Below, one piece after another: positions 7,209 through 15,517 of a DNA stretch of 64,000 bases; the first letter of the stretch is position 1; each line of letters opens with the position of its first letter. This DNA is from Oceanococcus sp964629015. GTDB lineage: Bacteria > Pseudomonadota > Gammaproteobacteria > Nevskiales > Oceanococcaceae. The stretch covers positions 1 to 64,000 of the forward strand of contig CAZVMN010000005.1 in the NCBI GenBank assembly GCA_964629015.1, written 5' to 3'. The notes beneath the pieces were generated by a model. That model saw nothing but the letters and a program-made list of their open reading frames with translations, did no database searches and was not told the origin of the DNA. Both the position numbers and the translations under genes were made by a program.

Positions 7209-8345
7209 ATGAAAAACAAAACTCTGGGGCTGTGCGCGGTGGCCATGCTGGGTACCTCTGTACCTGCGATGACCCACGCGGCCAGCATAGAGCTCGGCGA
7301 CACCACCCTGACGCTGGGTGGTTATCTGAAATTGGATGTCCTGGTATCCGATTACGACGCACGGCCGTCGGCATCTTTAGAGCCTTTAGGGCGCGACTAC
7401 TACGTTGGTCCACGCGGGATTCCTGTTGACGACGGCAGCGGTGGCGTCACGCTGACCGATATGCACGTCAAGCAGTCTCGCTTGTGGCTGAAGAGCGCGA
7501 CCAAACTCGGCAATGGCGAGACTTTGGGGACCCACGTCGAACTGGATTTTCAGAACAGCGCGCAGGGCAATGAATCGGTCAGCAATTCGTACTCACCGCG
7601 TCTGCGTCAGGCTTTTTTGACCTACGGCAATTGGCTGTTCGGTCAGGCCTGGTCGACATTCCAGAACGTTGGCGCGCTGCCGGAAACCTTGGATTTTATT
7701 GGTCCATCGGAAAGCACCACCTTCATACGCCAGCCGATGGTTCGCTACACCGCCGGACGTTTCCAGGTGGCGATGGAAAACCCGGAAACGCGTCTGGCGG
7801 GTGAGCCGGTTGCGAGCACCGACGACAATCGCATTCCGGACTTCGTCGCCCGCTTCAACGTATCCGAAAGCCTGGTGGTGTCCGCTTTGGCACGCTCGCT
7901 GGAATCTCAAGACGGTCCGGCCGGCGGTGTCGAGGATTCGACCATCGCGGGTGGGCTGAGTGTGTCCGGCAAGGTCAAGCTTGGACGCGATGATCTGAAA
8001 TATATGGTCACGGCGGGTTCGGGGCTGGGCCGTTATGTCGGTGTTCTGGCCAATCTGGATGCCAATATCGACGCCAATGGTGAGATTGATCCCATCGACA
8101 GCGTGGCCGGTTTCATTGCGTATCGCCACTTCTGGAATGACAAAGCGCGCAGCTCGGTGGTCTTCGGCACCTTTGACGGCGATGGGGACATCGAAACCGC
8201 GTCCAGCGTACACCTGAACTACCTGTATTCGCCGGTCAGTGCGCTGACCTACGGTGTGGAGTTTATTCACGCCCAGCGTGACAACGCCGATGGATCGGAT
8301 GGTTCCATGAACCGCCTGCAATTCTCGGCCAAGTTGGGATTCTGA
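7209..8345 (+). CDS. DcaP-like outer-membrane porin
   Basis: 378 residues. A clear signal peptide ends at MTHA (residue 24), followed by the first strand TTLTLGGYLKLDV. The protein continues with alternating beta strands and ends LQFSAKLGF with a terminal phenylalanine, the usual signal for barrel assembly. The N-terminal pattern fits DcaP-type trimeric porins, which pass small organic acids. GAGGAGTGAGAC gives a good ribosome site. Placement just before the DUF4212/sodium symporter pair, and sharing their upstream motif, suggests it admits acetate or another small carboxylate into the periplasm. The substrate is not proven. Confidence 0.82.
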   Translation: MKNKTLGLCAVAMLGTSVPAMTHAASIELGDTTLTLGGYLKLDVLVSDYDARPSASLEPLGRDYYVGPRGIPVDDGSGGVTLTDMHVKQSRLWLKSATKLGNGETLGTHVELDFQNSAQGNESVSNSYSPRLRQAFLTYGNWLFGQAWSTFQNVGALPETLDFIGPSESTTFIRQPMVRYTAGRFQVAMENPETRLAGEPVASTDDNRIPDFVARFNVSESLVVSALARSLESQDGPAGGVEDSTIAGGLSVSGKVKLGRDDLKYMVTAGSGLGRYVGVLANLDANIDANGEIDPIDSVAGFIAYRHFWNDKARSSVVFGTFDGDGDIETASSVHLNYLYSPVSALTYGVEFIHAQRDNADGSDGSMNRLQFSAKLGF

Positions 8346-8378
8346 GCAGACGGTCGATGGCGCGGTCGTTCAGCGTCA

Positions 8379-8392
8379 TCGACCAAAGTAGG
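8379..8392 (+). promoter_or_regulatory. candidate activator site upstream of the DUF4212/symporter operon
   Basis: TCGACCAAAGTAGG lies 71-84 bp before the DUF4212 ATG. Its ten-base core CGACCAAAGT is identical to the minus-strand reading of 7099-7114 and differs by one base from the site before acs. The 117-bp gap from the porin gene therefore probably holds its own promoter. Confidence 0.45.
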
Positions 8393-8462
8393 GGTTATGT
8401 GCAAGGTCGTCTCGCCGTAGATTGGCAAACGACACAACAAGATTTCAATAAGGAGACACATC

Positions 8463-8723
8463 ATGTCTGACCAGGAAAAAGCTTCGGCCTACTGGAAAGC
8501 CAACGTCAGCCTGCTCACCAAGCTTCTGGTGGTCTGGTTCGTGGTGTCCTATGGCTTCGGCATCATGCTGGTGGATCTGCTCAATCAGATTTCCATCGGC
8601 GGTTACAAGCTGGGATTCTTTTTCGCCCAGCAGGGTTCGATCTACGTGTTCGTCGCATTGATCTTCATCTACGTGCGACAGATGAACAAGCTGGATCGCA
8701 AGTTCGACGTTCACGAAGACTAG
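8463..8723 (+). CDS. DUF4212 small subunit of sodium/solute symporter
   Basis: 86 residues with two transmembrane helices (about 15-40 and 50-75) around the conserved segment KLLVVWFVVSYGFGIMLVDLLNQ. This is the DUF4212 small membrane protein that always accompanies VC_2705-type symporters. AAGGAGAC nine bases upstream gives a strong ribosome site. It ends 9 bp before the symporter start, so they form one operon. By family context it stabilises or tunes the large subunit; direct biochemical roles are poorly known. Confidence 0.93.
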   Translation: MSDQEKASAYWKANVSLLTKLLVVWFVVSYGFGIMLVDLLNQISIGGYKLGFFFAQQGSIYVFVALIFIYVRQMNKLDRKFDVHED

Positions 8724-8732
8724 GTGGTCAGC

Positions 8733-10514
8733 ATGGAACTTCAAACCTGGATTTACCTCGCCGTGGGCGGCACTTTTGCCCTGTATATCGGCATCGCACT
8801 GTGGGCTCGCGCCGGCACTACCAAAGAGTTTTATGTGGCCGGCGGCGGGGTTAACCCGATTGCCAACGGTATGGCCACCGCCGCGGATTGGATGTCCGCA
8901 GCGTCGTTCATTTCCATGGCCGGCTTGATCGCTTTTCTCGGTTACAACGCCTCGGCGTACTTGATGGGCTGGACCGGCGGATATGTTCTGCTGGCCTTGC
9001 TGCTGGCACCGTACCTGCGCAAATTCGGCAAGTTCACGGTGCCGGAATTTATCGGTGACCGCTTCTACTCCCAGACCGCACGCATGGTTGCTGTGCTGTG
9101 TTTGATCGTGGCCTCCGTCACCTATGTGATTGGCCAGATGAAAGGTGTGGGCGTGGCCTTCGGTCGCTTCCTGGAGGTGGATTTCGAGACCGGTGTGCTG
9201 ATTGGTATGGGCATTGTGTTTATGTACGCGGTGATCGGCGGCATGAAGGGGATTACCTATACGCAGATTGCGCAGTACTGCGTACTGATCTTCGCCTACA
9301 CCGTGCCGGCAATCTTCATCTCACTGCAACTTACCGGCAACCCCCTGCCGCAGCTGGGCTTGGGGAGCACGATGGCCGATGGGTCTGGTATGGCAGTGCT
9401 CGACAAACTGGATCAGGTGGTGACCGATCTCGGTTTCAGCAAGTACACCGAACCTGGAGGATCTCAGCTCAATGTGTTCCTGCTCACCGCCAGTCTGATG
9501 ATCGGCACCGCAGGTTTGCCACACGTGATCATCCGTTTCTTTACCGTGCCCAAGGTGTCTGACGCGCGCAAATCTGCGGGTTGGGCTTTGGTCTTCATCG
9601 CCATTTTGTACACCACGGCCCCGGCTGTGGGCGCTATGGCTCGCATGAATCTGATGGACACGATTCAGATCGGTGAGGTCGGCAGCGCCGAAGGCAATCT
9701 GGCCTACGAGAATCGCCCGCAGTGGATGAAGAATTGGGAAACCACGGGCTTGTTGCAATACGAGGATAAGAACGGTGACGGTCGTATCCAGTACTACAAC
9801 GACAAGAATCCTGACTTCGCCGAGAAAGCTGCCGCCTTTGGTTGGCAGGGCAACGAGATGGTGAAAGTGGACCGCGACATCATGGTCTTGGCCAACCCGG
9901 AAATTGCTCAGCTTCCGAATTGGGTGATTGCGCTGGTTGCAGCGGGTGGTTTGGCGGCGGCGTTGTCCACCGCAGCAGGCCTGCTGTTGGCCATCTCCTC
10001 GGCGATTTCGCACGATCTGCTCAAAGGTGCGTTCATGCCCAACATCTCGGAAAAGGGTGAGTTGATGGCCGGGCGCATAGCCATGGCCGGAGCGATTCTG
10101 GTGGCTGGGTATCTGGGCATGAATCCACCCGGTTTCGCAGCGCAGGTGGTGGCCCTGGCCTTTGGCTTGGCCGCATCGTCGATCTTCCCTGTGTTGATGA
10201 TGGGTATTTTCTCCAAGCGTGTGAACAACGTCGGCGCCATCAGCGGCATGCTCGCCGGGTTGATATCCACCCTGGTTTACATCTTTGTCTACAAGGGTTG
10301 GTTCTTTGTTGTTGGCACCAACTGGCTGCCCAACGATGCGGAACATTGGCTGCTCGGTATCGCACCGGAATCCTTTGGTGCGGTCGGCGCGTTGATCAAC
10401 TTCACCGTGGCGATTTTGGTCTCACGCGTGACAGCGCAACCGCCAGCGCACATTCAGGATTTGGTCGAGTCCATTCGTGTCCCCCGTGGGGCTGGTGACG
10501 CACACGCACACTAA
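8733..10514 (+). CDS. sodium:solute symporter, VC_2705 (acetate-type) subfamily
   Basis: 593-residue inner-membrane transporter of the SSS family with about 13 helices. Landmarks are the N-terminal FYVAGGGVNPIANGMATAADWMS, the sodium-site region GTAGLPHVIIRFFTVP, and a long soluble loop (about 310-385) before LAAALSTAAGLLLAISSAISHD. This pattern matches the subfamily linked to acetate uptake beside acs and CrbS/CrbR-like regulators. I chose the ATG at 8733 over the in-frame GTG at 8724, which directly abuts the previous stop. Together with acs it would bring in and activate acetate; the substrate is inferred from context. Confidence 0.93.
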   Translation: MELQTWIYLAVGGTFALYIGIALWARAGTTKEFYVAGGGVNPIANGMATAADWMSAASFISMAGLIAFLGYNASAYLMGWTGGYVLLALLLAPYLRKFGKFTVPEFIGDRFYSQTARMVAVLCLIVASVTYVIGQMKGVGVAFGRFLEVDFETGVLIGMGIVFMYAVIGGMKGITYTQIAQYCVLIFAYTVPAIFISLQLTGNPLPQLGLGSTMADGSGMAVLDKLDQVVTDLGFSKYTEPGGSQLNVFLLTASLMIGTAGLPHVIIRFFTVPKVSDARKSAGWALVFIAILYTTAPAVGAMARMNLMDTIQIGEVGSAEGNLAYENRPQWMKNWETTGLLQYEDKNGDGRIQYYNDKNPDFAEKAAAFGWQGNEMVKVDRDIMVLANPEIAQLPNWVIALVAAGGLAAALSTAAGLLLAISSAISHDLLKGAFMPNISEKGELMAGRIAMAGAILVAGYLGMNPPGFAAQVVALAFGLAASSIFPVLMMGIFSKRVNNVGAISGMLAGLISTLVYIFVYKGWFFVVGTNWLPNDAEHWLLGIAPESFGAVGALINFTVAILVSRVTAQPPAHIQDLVESIRVPRGAGDAHAH

Positions 10515-10532
10515 GCCCTAGCACCCCGGACT

Positions 10533-10560
10533 AGCCCCGCTTTCGCGGGGCTTTTTTTTT
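10533..10560 (+). terminator. Rho-independent terminator after the symporter
   Basis: AGCCCCGC (10533-10540), loop TTTC, GCGGGGCT (10545-10552), then a run of T residues to 10560. Perfect 8-bp GC-rich stem plus U-tract. It closes the porin/DUF4212/symporter unit and lies 18 bp from the end of the convergent lipoprotein gene. Confidence 0.95.
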
Positions 10561-10578
10561 GCCCTTCGCACCTCGCGC

Positions 10579-11097
10579 TCAATCGCGATAGGTTTCCGCC
10601 AAGTTGCTGTACAGCTCGCGCGCGTTATACACATCGGTGCTCTGCTCGACCTCACCCTTGCCCAGCACGATGTCGATGGTGCTTCGGTAGCGGTCCGACT
10701 CGCGTGTGGTGATCACGCCCACACCGGTGTAATCCGGAGTCACCGTGGTGGTGCAGCCGAGCAAACCGCAGTCGCGGTAGACACGTTGCCCACCGCCGAA
10801 GGTGCTGACGGTTTGCGGGGTAGAGCGGGTTTTCTTTTCGTTGTTCTGGCTGAGCAAACGGAACCAGTCGTAGTCCTGGCTCATAGCCAGTTCGGCAGCG
10901 CGCAACAGGACCATGTTTTTCACCGCGTCGCTGGAGGTCGTGCTGCCGCCCTGGAAGCTCACACGGTAGCGATCCTCGGCCAATTGGGTTTCCGAATATC
11001 CGTAATCGCCTGATCGATCAGCGCTGGTGTAGGTTGGTCCCGCACTGGCGCAGGCGCCAAGTCCCAGACTGATGAGGACGACGGGTAGCCATTTCAT
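10579..11097 (-). CDS. CC0125/CC1285-family lipoprotein
   Basis: 172 residues from the ATG at 11097, which has CGGAG eight bases upstream. The signal peptide ends in the lipobox LGAC, so it is lipid-anchored. The middle segment YRVSFQGGSTTSSDAVKNMVLLRAAELAMSQDYDWFRLL is the hallmark of the CC0125/CC1285 family, whose role is unknown. The tail carries two cysteines (DCGLLGCTTT), possibly a disulfide. It stands alone, convergent with the symporter operon. Confidence 0.8.
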   Translation of the reverse strand: MKWLPVVLISLGLGACASAGPTYTSADRSGDYGYSETQLAEDRYRVSFQGGSTTSSDAVKNMVLLRAAELAMSQDYDWFRLLSQNNEKKTRSTPQTVSTFGGGQRVYRDCGLLGCTTTVTPDYTGVGVITTRESDRYRSTIDIVLGKGEVEQSTDVYNARELYSNLAETYRD

Positions 11098-11161
11098 GCT
11101 GATACTCCGATTGTTGCTGAGTGTGCCGCTGTACACGGCCCGCTCAGCTCAGAGGTTCCAA

Positions 11162-12823
11162 TCAACCCAAGCGGCGGGTAATCGCATTGGCGCCGGCGGC
11201 AACACTATAGCTGGCCGCCAACTCTTCGCTGCCGCCGCGCTCTTCGATGGTGCTGACGTACCAGTATTCGCCGGTCGTTCGCTCGTGATTGACATCCATC
11301 ACCAGGTAGCCGCGTCGTGTCCCTTCGATGTATTGCATGTGGGGATTCACCGCACGAATGGCCATGGCTAGTTCGGGCACCTGAGTGAGTCCAGGCACAT
11401 CTTCCAGACCGCTGGACGTCACCGATGTGGTGACGAACTCCACACCCAACGAACCCGCACCGGTGAGCACGTTGTAATCGAGCAGGTTGTCCGGATCACG
11501 CGGAAGGTCCATGACCCAGCTTGAATGGATATCGCCGGTCAGAACAACCATGTTGTCGATTTCATAGCGACGTAGGTGTTCCAGGATCGCATCGCGCTCG
11601 GCCTGGTAGCCGTCCCACTGGTCGGGATTGACGGATAGATCGCGCAAACCTTCGCCGCCGCCCAGCACCGGTATGGGCAGCTCTCCGAGAGCGCCCAAGG
11701 GCAGGTCGATGTCTGGCAGCGGGGTGGCTTTGAGTGGACCGAACATGACTTGCTGGCCAAGACACTTCCAGGTCGCATTGGTTGTGCGCAGACCCTCGAA
11801 CAGCCATTGCTGTTGTTCGGGGCCAATCAAACGGCGACTGGGATCAAACACATCGGGTGACAGAAATGCGGCTTCGTCGTCGCGGTCGTAAAGCCGCGTG
11901 TCGAGCATCCACAAATCGAGCAAAGTGCCAAACACGAAGCGGCGCCAGATGCGATTGGGATTGCCGGGTTCCGGCAGTCGAATTGGCATCCATTCGTCAT
12001 AAGCGCGCTGCGCCAGTGCTTTGCGCACCGCCCAAATGCCTTCATCGCCCTCGGTATGGTTTTCCGCGGAATCGCGACGCGAGTTGTTGGTGGACTCGTG
12101 ATCGTCCCATACCGTGATCCAGGGATGCGCCGCGTGGGCCGCGCCGAGGTCCGGGTCAGCCTTGTACTGGGCATGGCGCTCGCGATAGTCCTCCAGCGTG
12201 AGGATTTCGTGCGGCGGTTGGTGGGCGCGGTCGCCTTCGCCACCACCTGATTCATACAGGTAGTCGCCCAGATGCAGAACCATGTCGAGATCATCGCGCT
12301 CAGCAACGAAGCGATACGCATTGAAGTAACCGGCCTTGTAGTTGGCGCAACTGACCACCGCAAAACGCAGGTTGTCCGGATTTTCTGCTGCCGTTTTGGT
12401 GCGACCGACGGGCGAAGTTTGCCCGAGTGCTTCAAAGCGGAAGTAATAATGCCGGCCGGGCTCAAGGCCTGTGGCATCCACTTTGACTGTCCAGTCGCGG
12501 GCTCGCACGGCGTTGGCGGGGAAACTGATCACGTTCTGGGTGAAAGCATCATCATCCGCGATGCTCACCAACACCGGAATATCGCCATCGTCCAGCGACA
12601 GTGGCGTCACGCGTGTCCACAGAATGACCCGATCCTGCAAAGGGTCACCAGAGGCCAAACCATGTTTGAACGGACTTTCGGTGGCCACGCCATCGCGGCC
12701 CGCCGTGGTCTGTTGGCGACCACCGCAGCCGCTGACAAACGGCGCCGCCAAAGCGGCGGCGGTGCCGCCAACCAGCAGCTCACGTCGGGTCAGGGCAAAG
12801 TGGATTTTCTTTTTCTGGCTCAT
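11162..12823 (-). CDS. phoD: PhoD-family alkaline phosphatase/phosphodiesterase
   Basis: 553 residues. The N-terminus has a twin-arginine signal (TRRELLVGG followed by an Ala-rich hydrophobic stretch and VSGC), so it is exported folded via Tat and may be lipid-anchored. A fibronectin-like N-terminal part (about 45-140) precedes the metallophosphatase domain with FAVVSCANYKAGYFNAY, LHLGDYLYE, WDDHESTNN and LTGDIHSSW, the metal-binding motifs of PhoD enzymes using Fe3+/Ca2+. It releases phosphate from phosphodiesters or monoesters outside the cytoplasm. I see no obvious Pho box upstream. Confidence 0.92.
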   Translation of the reverse strand: MSQKKKIHFALTRRELLVGGTAAALAAPFVSGCGGRQQTTAGRDGVATESPFKHGLASGDPLQDRVILWTRVTPLSLDDGDIPVLVSIADDDAFTQNVISFPANAVRARDWTVKVDATGLEPGRHYYFRFEALGQTSPVGRTKTAAENPDNLRFAVVSCANYKAGYFNAYRFVAERDDLDMVLHLGDYLYESGGGEGDRAHQPPHEILTLEDYRERHAQYKADPDLGAAHAAHPWITVWDDHESTNNSRRDSAENHTEGDEGIWAVRKALAQRAYDEWMPIRLPEPGNPNRIWRRFVFGTLLDLWMLDTRLYDRDDEAAFLSPDVFDPSRRLIGPEQQQWLFEGLRTTNATWKCLGQQVMFGPLKATPLPDIDLPLGALGELPIPVLGGGEGLRDLSVNPDQWDGYQAERDAILEHLRRYEIDNMVVLTGDIHSSWVMDLPRDPDNLLDYNVLTGAGSLGVEFVTTSVTSSGLEDVPGLTQVPELAMAIRAVNPHMQYIEGTRRGYLVMDVNHERTTGEYWYVSTIEERGGSEELAASYSVAAGANAITRRLG

Positions 12824-12891
12824 GGCGAGTCTGCACGACAGTTCAAAACGTCAGTATGACGTTTTCTTGCGTAAACAAGATGACAGCGCGC

Positions 12892-13545
12892 TTACTGGGT
12901 TTGCATCTGTCGCAGCCGGGCCGAGGACTTCAGCGCTTGGCGCAGTTCATCCAGGGTGTGCACGCCGCGCGCGTGTGTTTTGGGCAACAAGGTCAGCAGC
13001 AGTTGGGCGGTCAAACTGGCATCGACCAGCGCGTCATGACGCTGGCGACCGCTGCGTCGGATTCGGGCGAAGGCCAGGGCGCGGTCCAGTGTGGGCGGCG
13101 CTGGCCCAAGTTCCGGATGTAACCATAAAACCCACTGGGCCATATCCACAGATGGCGCCCAACGCTGGCTGATGCCACTTGATTTCAGGCTGCGCTGCAT
13201 AAAGCCATCGTCAAAGGCGGCGTGATAGGCGAAGCGCGGCGCATCGGCCAGGTAGTCCAGAAACCCTGGGAGTACATCTTCTGGTGGGGCGGCTTGGTCG
13301 ATCTCATCGCGGGCCAAGCGATGAGCCAAAGCCGCTTGGGCTGAACTCTCCACCGACTGTTGAATGCGTGCCTGGTACTGATCGGCCAGCGGCAGTGCGT
13401 AGTTGCTGACGGCAACCGCGCCGATGGCAATGGGTTTGTCTTTGCGTAGGTTCAGTCCGGTGGTCTCTAGGTCAAACACTACGAGTCTGGTTGTATTGAG
13501 CGGTGTGGGATCAGACTTTTTTCGCCAATCCAGCCACTTCAACAT
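12892..13545 (-). CDS. DEDDh 3'-5' exonuclease (DnaQ-like)
   Basis: 217 residues, cytoplasmic. Motif I is VVFDLETTGLNLRKDKP (catalytic D and E), motif II lies around YHAAFDDGFM, and motif III is RRSGRQRHDALVDASLT with the general-base His and a final Asp, so the DEDDh set looks complete. Shorter than DNA polymerase III epsilon and without its C-terminal partner-binding part. It follows the cNMP/CBS/DUF294 gene by 43 bp on the same strand; this pairing is common in gammaproteobacteria near acetate genes, but the joint role is unknown. Confidence 0.88.
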   Translation of the reverse strand: MLKWLDWRKKSDPTPLNTTRLVVFDLETTGLNLRKDKPIAIGAVAVSNYALPLADQYQARIQQSVESSAQAALAHRLARDEIDQAAPPEDVLPGFLDYLADAPRFAYHAAFDDGFMQRSLKSSGISQRWAPSVDMAQWVLWLHPELGPAPPTLDRALAFARIRRSGRQRHDALVDASLTAQLLLTLLPKTHARGVHTLDELRQALKSSARLRQMQTQ

Positions 13546-13588
13546 ACACGCGCCCCTTGTCTTCGCTCACATCGGAGTTGACCGTCAA

Positions 13589-15508
13589 TCACGCCGGATA
13601 GTCCAGATCCAGGCGTCGTTGTAAGCGCCCGACCTGCCTCAAGGCTTCACGCAAAATGCGTTTGTCCAGCGGGTTCAAGGTGGCCAACTCCAGATCGTTG
13701 TCCATGATGTCACCGGCTTCCGCTTGTTGCTGATTCAGCTTCATGCGCTGCAGCTGGACGAAACTGAACGCTTCGATCCAGGCCCGTGAATCTTTATCGT
13801 TGACAGCGTTTTTGGCGGCCAGGGCATTGAAGCGGTCTTCAGTGTTGATCGCATCCACTTCATGCGCCACGGCGAGCACGCGTGCCGCCGCGATGATCGG
13901 TTGCAGCGCACCCTTCTTGAGGTTGACCACACGCTGGTCCTCGACTTTCTGTGTGCGCACTCGTCCCATGAAGTTCAGGGCCGGGCGCCATTCCAGCGCA
14001 TGGCGGGCCAAGGCGCGAATGAAACGGCTGTTGTTGGCCGCTTGAGCGCGCACATCGCTCATCAAGGCCTGCCACGGCTCAGGTTTGCCATGGGCTGGTC
14101 GCGCGTCCAGCAGAATGGTGGCGTCGAGAAGGTGTTGCGGGGTGGGTGACTGGATCATGCGCGCAAACCGACCGCGCCATTCATCCAGGGTCAAACACAA
14201 GTCCGGGTTGCAGGCCATGGTGTTGCCGCGGCACAGCGGAAAGCCAATATCATCCAAAGCTTGGTTGATCTGTCCGGCGGTTTTGAGCGCTTGTGCACGC
14301 GCCGCGTCATCAACGTCGCCGAGCAGAACCAGGCCGTTGTCCTGATCTGTGGCCAGCGTTTGCTCGCCGCGGCCTTCGCTGCCAAAGGTCAGCCAGATCA
14401 CCTCGCAGGGCCAGGGTTGTGTGCGTGTGATCAGCGTGATGGTGCGTGCCAGTGCGGCATCATTCAGTCTGGTGATGATGCCGGTGAGCTGGCGAGCGGA
14501 GGCACCGTGGGCCAGCATCTGGCGCGACAAAGCGTGCACCTCGCGCAGGATCTGGCGCAGCGTGTCAGTGCTGTCCGCGCGCGACAGGGCGCGCGACAAA
14601 TGGACCAGCCCGCCGCGCTGCAGCGCAAACAAATCGCGTTCGGAGACGATGCCCCACAGGCGACCTTGGGCCACCACCGGAAGGTGGCGTACACGCCGTT
14701 CCGCCATGAGTGCAGCCGCCTCGTAAACGGGGGCGTCGGCTTCGATAACTTGCGGATTGAGGGTCATGACTGCGCCGATGGGGCCGTGGATGGCCTCGGC
14801 GCCACGCGCGACCAGGTCGCGCAGATCGTGCAGGGTGAAAATGCCCTGAACCTCTCGTTGGCCATTGCTGACCAGAATGCTACCCACGCCGGCTTCGTGC
14901 ATCTGCGCGACGGCGCGGGTCACCGGCGTATCGGCGGTGCATTCCAGCGCCGGGTGGCTGGCCAAAGCGCGCAGCGGGGTGTCCAGCGACGTTTCGGCTT
15001 GCAGGTCCAGCATGGCTTGACGGCTGGCCTGCGCGCGCGACAGGTCGATCAATTCGCTGGCGCGGCGCTCACAGTAGCGCTTGAGTGGTTCTTGGTGCTG
15101 TGCCGCCGCGAGGAAATCCGCTGTTGGGATTTCGATCAAGAACGAGTCGCGTTGGGCAGTGTAGTTTGAGCGGCTGGGACGGCCTTCATACGCGGCTACG
15201 TTTAGCAGCATTTCACCGGGGCCAACACTGAAGTCCCCACCCGCACCCGTCAGGCCACCGATCAAGCCCTGATAGACCACTGCTACGAATGCCGGTGCGG
15301 CATCGGTCTGCGGATCGACTTTCTCGCCTTCCGGGTAATAGCGCAGGCGTGCGTGGGCGAGTAGAGCGGTCAGTTCCTCTTCCGGCAACGCGGAAAAAGG
15401 AGGGTGGGTGCTGAGAAACGCAATGGTGTCGGCCAAGCCCTGCAACGCACTGGGCTGGTCGCTGATCGGTGTGCTGCTGTCGCGTGCGCTGTCCTTATCC
15501 ACTTGCAA
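13589..15508 (-). CDS. cNMP-binding/CBS/DUF294 nucleotidyltransferase-like protein
   Basis: 639 residues with four parts: a cyclic-nucleotide-binding-like beta roll (about 30-150), a pair of CBS domains (about 185-305) that usually bind adenine nucleotides, a DUF294 nucleotidyltransferase fold (about 330-470) with GSEGRGEQTLATDQDNGL, and a helical C-terminal DUF294 domain. The GS...D-x-D signature of the transferase fold is present (DQD), resembling GlnD. It could modify a protein in response to energy state, but the family has no firmly assigned target. It lies 9 bp after the transporter gene on the same strand, so the two are probably co-transcribed. Confidence 0.88.
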   Translation of the reverse strand: MQVDKDSARDSSTPISDQPSALQGLADTIAFLSTHPPFSALPEEELTALLAHARLRYYPEGEKVDPQTDAAPAFVAVVYQGLIGGLTGAGGDFSVGPGEMLLNVAAYEGRPSRSNYTAQRDSFLIEIPTADFLAAAQHQEPLKRYCERRASELIDLSRAQASRQAMLDLQAETSLDTPLRALASHPALECTADTPVTRAVAQMHEAGVGSILVSNGQREVQGIFTLHDLRDLVARGAEAIHGPIGAVMTLNPQVIEADAPVYEAAALMAERRVRHLPVVAQGRLWGIVSERDLFALQRGGLVHLSRALSRADSTDTLRQILREVHALSRQMLAHGASARQLTGIITRLNDAALARTITLITRTQPWPCEVIWLTFGSEGRGEQTLATDQDNGLVLLGDVDDAARAQALKTAGQINQALDDIGFPLCRGNTMACNPDLCLTLDEWRGRFARMIQSPTPQHLLDATILLDARPAHGKPEPWQALMSDVRAQAANNSRFIRALARHALEWRPALNFMGRVRTQKVEDQRVVNLKKGALQPIIAAARVLAVAHEVDAINTEDRFNALAAKNAVNDKDSRAWIEAFSFVQLQRMKLNQQQAEAGDIMDNDLELATLNPLDKRILREALRQVGRLQRRLDLDYPA

Positions 15509-15517
15509 ACCCGCTAT

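Noticed and set aside
10461..10468. Further copies of TTGGTCGA/TCGACCAA, e.g. here and at 13294
   Set aside because: They lie inside coding regions and lack the longer CGACCAA(A/T)GT core; treated as chance.
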